A DNA stretch of 64,000 bases from Lamellibrachia columna (taxonomy: Eukaryota; Annelida; Polychaeta; Sabellida; Siboglinidae). The position numbers were made by a program, and so were the translations under genes. Shown here piece after piece: positions 58,255 through 64,000 of the stretch (its first letter is position 1; each line of letters opens with the position of its first letter). The notes under the pieces are model-generated. The model searched no databases. It was not told where the DNA came from and was given only the letters and a program-made list of their open reading frames with translations. The stretch spans positions 40,302,996 through 40,366,995 of the forward strand of contig OY759261.1 in assembly GCA_963662155.1 (NCBI GenBank). The letters are read 5' to 3'.

Positions 58255-61200
58255 ACCGTCGTCAGATGGCACCACTGGTATACGCAAAAATTAAGACGTC
58301 ATCAATCTGAAGTAATCTGTGTAATCAGTATTGGCGCATTTTCGTGATCTTGTGACCAGTTCTGGTCGTACCTTATTATCTGAGTTTTCTCAATAGTTCG
58401 CTTCGCAGTCTTTTTTAGACAGGATGCGTGTCAAATGGAGACGGACGCAAACATTTTCAAATTATTTAAACACTTCGGTGTGATAAAGTATGTTGTGCAG
58501 TGTATAACCCTTTTTTTTTATATTTATTATTTGCGAAGTTTTTTAGTGTCATAAAAAGGGGCATTTTTTACACTAGGAATAGAGTCCATTTCTTGTGATC
58601 TGGATGTTTGTACTGCCACTGAATGTAAGGGCAAACGGCATAATGCGTACTAATGAAGATATTGAGGTGGAATAAATCGTTTTAAGACCTTATAAGACCT
58701 AATAATGAGTGAACTTGACATGACCTTGCAATGACCTACTTACTTGACCTACAATGACCGTTGACCAATTTATGTTAAAAATGCCCTAATTAAGTAATAA
58801 TGTATGACATGAGATCAGTAAGTTGAGCGAGGAGTGTAAGGTAGAATGTATTTACACATTGACCTTAATACCCATTATTGACCTTACGTGTTACTGAATT
58901 ATGTGTGTTAATGATCTATTTATTTTTAATTAAATATGGATTGTGGTGCTATCATGTCAATAGGGGGTGTAATTGTTGACCAACACTAACCTTACAGTAA
59001 CCTGATTATTTGACCTCCATTGACATATGTACATTGATAAATTACCTAATTTAGCCATAAATAATTATGCACGACAGTGGTGTTTACAAATGTACTGGAC
59101 AAATGGTGTACACAATTAACTCTACTACAATGTGATCTTTTGGAGACTGAATTATGTATAATTAAAGATGCCTCCTCAAATAGATTTTTTAGCTTGTCTT
59201 TTTTCAAGTTCATTCTGCGAAAATTCAAGCCTACCTTGTATCCACTACAACTCCACAATTAAATTACTTAGTAAAAATCGAAATGCTGAAAAATAAAAAT
59301 GTTCACCTTTGGTAAAATTTCATAATTTTATTATGTAATCGGCGAGAGGATGGAAGTCATGCCCATGATCGGCGTTGACTCGCACAGAGTTTACCATTTT
59401 GGATATCCACTATTTTGAGCCCTACCAGATTTATTATTATTAAACATTTATAACATGCCATGTATCTGGGTGAAACACCTGCTCAAAGGCTCTAGAGTTG
59501 TACATATATAAGTAAAATACATTAAAATTAGCTAAAACAGGTAAAAGGAATAATTAAATGACTAAAATAAATAAAGTGCTTAAAATTTAATTAGTTAAAG
59601 AAATAGGTAGAATAAGTTTGTTTATAAAACATCAGCAACTATATAATCAAATCATTTAATGTATAGCTAAAATGTCACTGGAATATCACTGCTGCAAAGT
59701 GCAAAGTTGCCTGCCGGAACAAATGAGTCTGCATTCCTGTCATGAGGCAGAATCAGCACAGCCACCAAGAATGAACAACTAAAGTCAATTATTTTGATGA
59801 TTTCAACAAAAATATGCACTTTTTAATTAAACCGATTGCGGATATTACAATTCACACACTACATATTAAAACATCAACAAACCAGATACACGACGGGCAA
59901 AATATGTAGAATCTGTAGTGTTTACTTTAAAATTATAAAGAACACCAATATATTCTTGCATATGAAATTAATTTTTTGAAAAAACAATTTATTATATATT
60001 ATGAGAGCTTTGTAATTTTCTGCATGCATAATGCAACAATATTTATAATCCAATGTCAAAACTGGTTTACAGTACACTGGAGGCCCAGTACATCAATATT
60101 CATATTTCACCGTGTCATGAAGTAATATCCTGTACTTCAACATGAAGTAATGTTTATTTATTGTTCACTGTAGGCTGATATAAAGACATGGAAAAATACA
60201 ATACCCAAAGTTAGCATCAGCCCGTCATGAAAGGAACTATAAGGAAGACCATAATAATAGTACAATGCAGCAATATTCACAGTTCACTGTTTCACATATC
60301 CAATCCATGTCAATGTTCACAGGACGTTATAGGCTAATTGCAGCAAAGTGCATAAGTCTATATGACATTGTCAGCTAAGTGTACACATATTCACAGTTCG
60401 CTGTTTCGTAAATCCATGCATGTGTAATGTGTGGATTTCACAGCCTGATATACAATATTTGGCTGATCTAGACATGCCAAAATTTCTAGTGAAGCTGTCA
60501 TGCAATGTCGATCCTCTTGGCTGGAGTAACTGTTGCAGCACCTAATTTTCACGGAAGTCACTGGCCCTACAATAACAGGAATGTAAAATAATTAAATTAG
60601 TAGTTATTACCGTATGCACTATTTACTACAAGGTATGGTTATAGGAAGTTACTCAAACTTGTCTAGTTCTAGTATCCATCGTTACATTATATAACATGAA
60701 TATCAATATTGATGGATATCAATATTGTTCATTGTCACAGGTCCAAGTGTGATAAATTTACAAATGTGCACAATCAGCCCAAACAAGATCTGACTGATTG
60801 AAACTTATAGGTGTTGCAGACAGTAGACAACCAAAACATGTTTATAATGTAATTTAATCAAACAAAAATCATATTGTACACATGCACAAATTGGCCACCA
60901 TTAATAATTGGCTACTTTAAAAGCAACCTTGTCACAGTCGTAGAATTTTCAAGTTAATGACATGTTTTAAATTAGCTGTTGTTGTTAGCATTGGCATAGT
61001 AAAATGACTAGGGGATGGCATAGGTAACTGAACTGTATTTTGTGTATTGTTGGGGCATGACAATTGTGAGTTGGATTCTAGTTGCTACATTGTTGTTGTT
61101 TTGTGTAAGACAATACTGATCCATTGTTTTTTCTGATTTAATTAGGCATGTTGAGCATTATTATTATTCATGTGTATTGATTTACATCAGAGCATCATAA

Positions 61201-61860
61201 TTTATCATATTTTATGTGTGTACAACATAACAAGTGCCCAATATGTTAAGTTGTTGGCATACATGAATTAAATTATTAAAAACAGATCTTGTTATGAAGT
61301 AATACTTGCCATAATTGTTATTGTTATGCTTTTTTCATAATTGTCTATGTAGCATTGCACAGGGAGGAAGGTGTATAGCATCCACTCGTTACCACCATTT
61401 CCTCCCTAACATACATATACACAGTACACATCTAATCAATCAAGTACAGTTAAAATCAGACTTTTACAGGGGTTATGATTTGTGAATGATTTTAATTGAA
61501 AATCAAGTTCTCAGTGCAATTTCGCATCGATGTTAATAAGCAACACAAATGATACACATTCATGTGCACAAACGCAATGCCAAGTTTGGAATGTGTCTAT
61601 ACATGGGCCACCCTTAATATTTTGTATCTGCTTTTAACAGTAAGTTGTGGAACTAAAGTTTTCTACAATGACAATAATATCCCATTTAGTATTTATATCA
61701 ATGTAATGAACATTGTAAAGAATGTAAATTAAAATAATGTAAACTTAATTATTAATGTATGAAAAACAATGAGGAATTGTATAGTCAGTGTTTTTGTTAA
61801 TACATTGTGGTTCAAAAAAATGGTAGTATGATACTGCTGATATTATTATGAAAGTTTCAA
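58255..61860. other. AT-rich intergenic stretch
   Basis: No convincing gene. 59430-59700 could be a LINE 3' end on the minus strand, with an (AAT)n tail at 59432-59442 followed by ACACCTGCTC-type sequence. The remaining short ORFs are not supported. Confidence 0.5.
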
Positions 61861-61864
61861 TTAC

Positions 61865-62022
61865 CATTCGGTAATGCAGTGAGCCTCATCAACTACAATT
61901 GTATGTAGTCTCTCCTGAAAACGTTCTTCTGATATGATGGCCCTCCACTGTCCTGCAAACAATGCTTTGGGACTCGGTAAGCATAACTGGAAAGTCCCCC
62001 TGTTTCACCCTTTCCCTTGTCT
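61865..62022 (-). pseudogene. RecQ-like helicase exon with DEAH motif (frameshifted)
   Basis: Minus-strand exon between acceptor TTTTCAG and donor ATG|GTAATT. It reads ETRERVKQGDFPVML and, after a one-base frameshift, SPKALFAGQWRAIISEERFQ and then LHTIVVDEAHCITEW. This matches helicase motifs Ib-II of the RecQ family (SPEAL... and DEAHCISEWG), with the conserved exon break after TG of the final Trp codon. The frameshift in the middle indicates decay. The following exon (GHDFR-type) was not found downstream on the minus strand. Confidence 0.75.
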
Positions 62023-63381
62023 CTGAAAAGTAAAATTTGTCATATTCAGAAGATGCTATTAAAATAATATATCGGCATCTAGGCTGCTGACTGAAGTATA
62101 ATGTCAATAAGCAGACAAAAACTATTGACACAGTAGTTGCTTTTGTCACTGGGCAAGTACAAATTCACTATGCAGCTGTCATGCATATACAGTGCGTGCG
62201 TGTTTATAATACCATGTTAATAGTTTTATAATATATATTATAAACATGGCCCAGGCTGCATACAATTACACAAAATCAAATCAATTACATTTCATTTGAA
62301 TTACACTAGTCCTGTTTCAATTACAATTACATATGCGTTATATGCAAAAATGGCGCACACCAAAGAACGACAAAAAAGGCACATTTGATTAATCTAACTT
62401 TTATTTCTACACTTTAGGAACAAATGTGAATCTGAACTGAAAAAAAAATAATAATAAATAAAATTAGAATTGAAGTCGCAAAGTGAGGTGCATTCAGCAG
62501 ATGAGATACATTTTAAAAAAACTGACAGTTAAGTTTCTGCAAATTTAATGCCCTTGAAGCCATAAATAAGTGCTTTTCTCTGGTCAGCAAAAACGTGTAC
62601 TAGTTGCAAGTTCAGGCCATTGTCCATTTGTGGGTGCGTTTTTGGACACTTTCACATAACATACACAATTTGCATGTAAATGCTTATTTCTTTTGCTGAA
62701 GTGCTCTTCTCTCAGACATAGCTATTAATCATCGGTTAAAATTTAAGCAAATTCTGAGGCATCAACTTTTAAATTTCCTGATAATTGGTTTATTTGACAC
62801 GGATTGACCCATATATCAGTCAGTGTGAGAAAATAAGTGGTTATGTTTACATACAAGAAACAAAGTACAGAGAGGAAAAATTTGCTATTTCGGGTATTCA
62901 CGTTACATTTATGAGGGGTCTATCTTTGGCTGAGAACTACATCAATACCATATTATATTAGTAACTGCAATACCAAATGGGTGTACCATATATAGGTAAT
63001 ATAGGTAAGCTAATTAGGAAGTAATATAGGTGTATGCAAGTTTGATTTAATTGTACAAAATATAATCAATTTATTAAAATAATGCTTTACAAAAAACAAG
63101 GGATAAGAGCCCCAAATCACACTTATTTTCACCTGTTTTCAGGTGCCTTTTTTAGAACTAATTAAGTTGATTGCAATGCAAACATGAACCATGAGCGACA
63201 TGAGAAATCTGCGTTACCGTAATAGTCAGCCATATATGCTATATGTATGAAACTGAAATCAATACAATGTCTTACCCGTGTTAATAGTGCTACCGCTCAG
63301 TTTCGGGTGAACCGCACCAAGTCCAAAGCCCGTCGTGTCTACACTTTCTTCCGATGACCAATAGTAAATAAAAGGCTACAC

Positions 63382-63587
63382 CATGTCAACGTGTGCCAGC
63401 CGATATTGCCGGGTAACATATCAAGTACACGAGGGAGAATTGTGTATATGAGGGTTTCTCCGTGCCCTGTTGGAAGTATTCCCATCACATGACGTCCATT
63501 AGTAATGTTCTGGATACAGGCAAACTGTTTTTCTCTCAGTGCAAATTCTAAATTTAACGACTTGCACGTGCGACTCCAGTTGTATTT
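63382..63587 (-). pseudogene. RecQ-like helicase exon with motif 0/I (Walker A Lys lost)
   Basis: Minus-strand frame starting after acceptor CCTACAG: KYNWSRTCKSLNLEF, ALREKQFACIQNITNGRHVM, GILPTGHGETLIYTILPRVL. It corresponds to the RecQ motif 0 region (F..LKxxQ) and Walker A (LPTGxGKS), but the invariant GKS is GET, removing the ATP-binding lysine. The 3' boundary is tentative (possible donor ATG|GTGTAG). It is the expected upstream neighbour of the DEAH exon 1.4 kb away. Together they look like a decaying helicase gene or a helicase copy dispersed by duplication. Confidence 0.72.
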
Positions 63588-63648
63588 CTGTAGGCGTTAC
63601 CGGATGAAGTGCCAGCAGCCAATCGGCGTCACCATCGAGTTTAATGAG

Positions 63649-63930
63649 CTACTTATGTATGCGCCCAGAATCTGGACATAGAGCATTAATGTGCTGTTGA
63701 AGGACAGACGTTGGCAACGGGTCGAGCTCACATAAAATTATATTCTTCACGTCTGTCGGTGACGCAACTTCGAAACACACTAAAAGTGCAGTGATGTTTT
63801 TCGCCACGTCATCGATTGGCGGCTGAGTCGTATTGCAGCACAACGCATGGATCTTCTTAGAGAAGCTAATCTGAAATCTCGCAGCAAGCGAAGCTTGTGT
63901 TGCGTAGCGGCCGGCCTCCATCTCGACCAT
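63649..63930 (-). CDS. Possible 5' exon of the RecQ-like gene (93 aa ORF)
   Basis: MVEMEAGRYATQASLAARFQ ... CPDSGRIHK, ending at TAA|GTAGCTC, which could equally be a donor (CATAA|GTAGCT) leading over a 65-bp intron to the acceptor at 63588. The sequence is not recognised; it has balanced composition and a plausible start. Its position and strand fit a helicase N-terminus, but coding status is unproven. Confidence 0.4.
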   Translation of the reverse strand: MVEMEAGRYATQASLAARFQISFSKKIHALCCNTTQPPIDDVAKNITALLVCFEVASPTDVKNIILCELDPLPTSVLQQHINALCPDSGRIHK

Positions 63931-64000
63931 GTAGTGTGTTTACGATCTGGTAGATACGTTGGATGTTGCCACCAGTAGTACTGCGATCGTGCCGTCATAA

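Overview
This is a window of nuclear DNA from an animal, most likely a marine invertebrate. The evidence is a NACHT/LRR immune-type gene with spliced exons, a RecQ-family helicase exon set with GT/AG boundaries, LINE, Ty3/gypsy, DIRS and hAT elements, and very abundant mini- and microsatellites on an AT-rich background. I cannot name the species; a lophotrochozoan, lancelet or cnidarian would all fit. There is no sign of bacterial gene organisation, rRNA, tRNA or CRISPR.

Layout. 1-1241 (+) is the 3' part of a large NACHT exon of an NLR-like gene. Its donor is followed by a 10.4-kb intron and a phase-matched leucine-rich-repeat exon at 11612-11698. That intron is filled with a three-level nest: a minus-strand LINE (about 1370-6890) interrupted by a hAT element (2926-5934, 8-bp target duplication), which in turn holds a 1664-bp element (4000-5663) whose long inverted ends are built from copies of a 20-bp palindrome. 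A second, fairly intact LINE reverse transcriptase (8482-10466) has landed in a gypsy LTR fragment. From 12.9 to 32.3 kb the window is mostly tandem arrays (units of 16, 17, 51, 80, 135, about 106, 65, 75, 23, about 82-90 and 41 bp), plus a LINE fragment (17.94-18.92 kb) and a large inverted-repeat structure (21.4-23.27 kb). 32304-35267 (-) is a degenerate DIRS-like retrotransposon (gag, RT, RNase H, tyrosine recombinase). More arrays follow (units of 106, 61, 55, 71, 39 and 17 bp) up to 44.4 kb.

46735-56342 (-) is a full-length but inactivated Ty3/gypsy element. It has 1026-bp TG...CA LTRs, a primer-binding site, a polypurine tract, gag, protease, RT, RNase H and integrase. Its 5' LTR carries a nested 1.1-kb LINE. 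Two further LINE remnants follow (56.55-58.25 kb). The right end (61.86-63.93 kb, minus) carries exons of a RecQ-like helicase whose Walker A lysine is replaced and whose DEAH exon is frameshifted, so it is probably a pseudogene.

Stretches of 14.25-19.1 kb reappear in permuted order at 41.07-41.48, 43.0-46.7 and 56.34-56.54 kb, and parts of 12.06-12.5 kb reappear at 35.4-36.6 kb. These paralogous copies act as empty-site references. They show the gypsy element, the LINE in its LTR and the 17.94-kb LINE each as insertions absent from a sister copy. The order of events is: segmental duplication, then gypsy insertion, then LINE insertion into its LTR. No autonomous, obviously functional single-copy gene is complete inside the window.
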